From assembly GCA_963578605.1 (NCBI GenBank), contig CAUZEA010000009.1, forward strand, positions 1 to 64,000: 64,000 nucleotides of DNA, written 5' to 3'. The notes beneath the pieces are model-generated. The model did no database searches. It was not told the origin of the DNA and saw nothing but the letters and a program-made list of their open reading frames with translations. Source of the stretch: JAKVCB01 sp963578605 (GTDB lineage: Bacteria > Planctomycetota > Planctomycetia > Pirellulales > Lacipirellulaceae). A program made the position numbers and the translations under genes. This document shows, piece after piece, positions 63,593 to 64,000 of the stretch; the first letter of the stretch is position 1, and each line of letters starts with the position of its first letter.

Positions 63593-64000
63593 GTGGTTTT
63601 GCATTTGTCTCGGCAGTTTCTTGTGGGTTGGCTGATCGCACGCGGCTTTCCCGCACGGCAAACCGTGCAAGGTTGGCTCGTGGCGACGCTTGCCGGTGGC
63701 GTGGTTTTATGGGCACCACCAGCGGTGGCAGCACCGCCAGCAAGCGGGCAGCAGTTGCCTCCCTCCGATAGCAGACCGTATCCGCCGCCCAAGATTCGCC
63801 GATTGCCACTGGTGAATTCGGAGGTCAGGGTGGCTCGTGCGGAGAGCCAATTTCTCACCTACGAACAGGTCAGGCAGCTCGAAAAACCAAGCCTTGCCGC
63901 GCCAACCGATTGGAGTTCGGATTGCCAGCCGTGTAAGGTTTGCTTTCCCCAGGCACCGAAGCCGCTCGATTTGGCAGGTCACCAGGTCGAAATTGGGGTA
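63593..64000 (+). CDS. Partial secreted Pro-rich protein running off the window
   Basis: An open frame from GTG 63593 (TTG 63560 also possible) to the last base: 136 codons without a stop. A hydrophobic segment (VQGWLVATLAGGVVLWAPPA, about residues 29-48) could be a signal peptide or anchor. It is followed by PPSDSRPYPPPKIRRLPLVN and a cysteine cluster, CQPCKVCF. The C-terminus is beyond the window. No family recognised. Confidence 0.55.
   Translation, partial: MVLHLSRQFLVGWLIARGFPARQTVQGWLVATLAGGVVLWAPPAVAAPPASGQQLPPSDSRPYPPPKIRRLPLVNSEVRVARAESQFLTYEQVRQLEKPSLAAPTDWSSDCQPCKVCFPQAPKPLDLAGHQVEIGV

Noticed and set aside
1..64000. CRISPR arrays, insertion sequences or a phage in the window
   Set aside because: No regular spacer-repeat array, no transposase motif and no phage structural genes were seen; the Xer recombinase looks chromosomal.

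Overview
The window reads as chromosomal DNA of a planctomycete, most likely from the Pirellulales. The supporting signs are two-domain DUF1080 (3-keto-disaccharide hydrolase-like) proteins, large secreted TPR proteins next to ExbB/ExbD pairs, planctomycete-style DUF1680-like glycosidases, and a flagellar gene order (fliF-G-H-I-J ... flbD-motA ... fliN-O-P-Q-R-flhB) known from that group. This assignment is inferred from gene content; no rRNA, tRNA or CRISPR array was seen.

Layout. 1-3.3 kb: a secreted glycosidase interrupted by an in-frame TAG, a truncated secreted ORF, and a possible integrase remnant. 3.8-7.1 kb: rpmE, prfA, prmC and a DUF4261 gene. 7.2-12.7 kb: a YhaM-like exonuclease, a PlsC acyltransferase, galE and a Xer recombinase. 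12.7-19 kb (minus): envelope module A, with two TPR proteins, ExbB and two ExbDs. 19.3-23 kb: an ECF sigma factor and a two-gene membrane locus built on a thrice-repeated unassigned domain. 23-36.5 kb (minus): a large flagellar cluster. 36.9-39 kb: an esterase-like protein and mdh. 39.1-44.7 kb (plus): flhA, flhF, flhG, a small membrane protein and the flagellar sigma factor. 44.8-53 kb (minus): envelope module B, with TPR, ExbB, ExbD and a 1160-aa terpene-cyclase-like protein. 53-58.4 kb: a sugar-nucleotide epimerase, a pilin-like protein, a GH2-like sugar-binding protein, a DUF1080 protein and a small methyltransferase. 58.8-63.2 kb: an amino-acid permease, an ALDH7-type dehydrogenase and a saccharopine dehydrogenase, together suggesting lysine breakdown. 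A partial secreted protein runs off the right edge.

The most striking feature is the state of the flagellar cluster. The MS ring (FliF), FliG, FliN, the export gate (FliOPQR, FlhAB) and the ATPase complex (FliHIJ) are intact. The places where flgB/flgC/fliE, the hook genes and fliM are normally found contain no such genes. MotB is only an N-terminal scrap joined to a truncated, frameshifted fliL. A MotE-like gene is frameshifted, and the adjacent histidine kinase and response regulator are broken. The cluster looks like an export apparatus that has lost its axial structure and stator through several local deletions, or like one caught early in decay. Sequencing error in homopolymers could explain some of the frameshifts but not the deletions or the in-frame stop codons.
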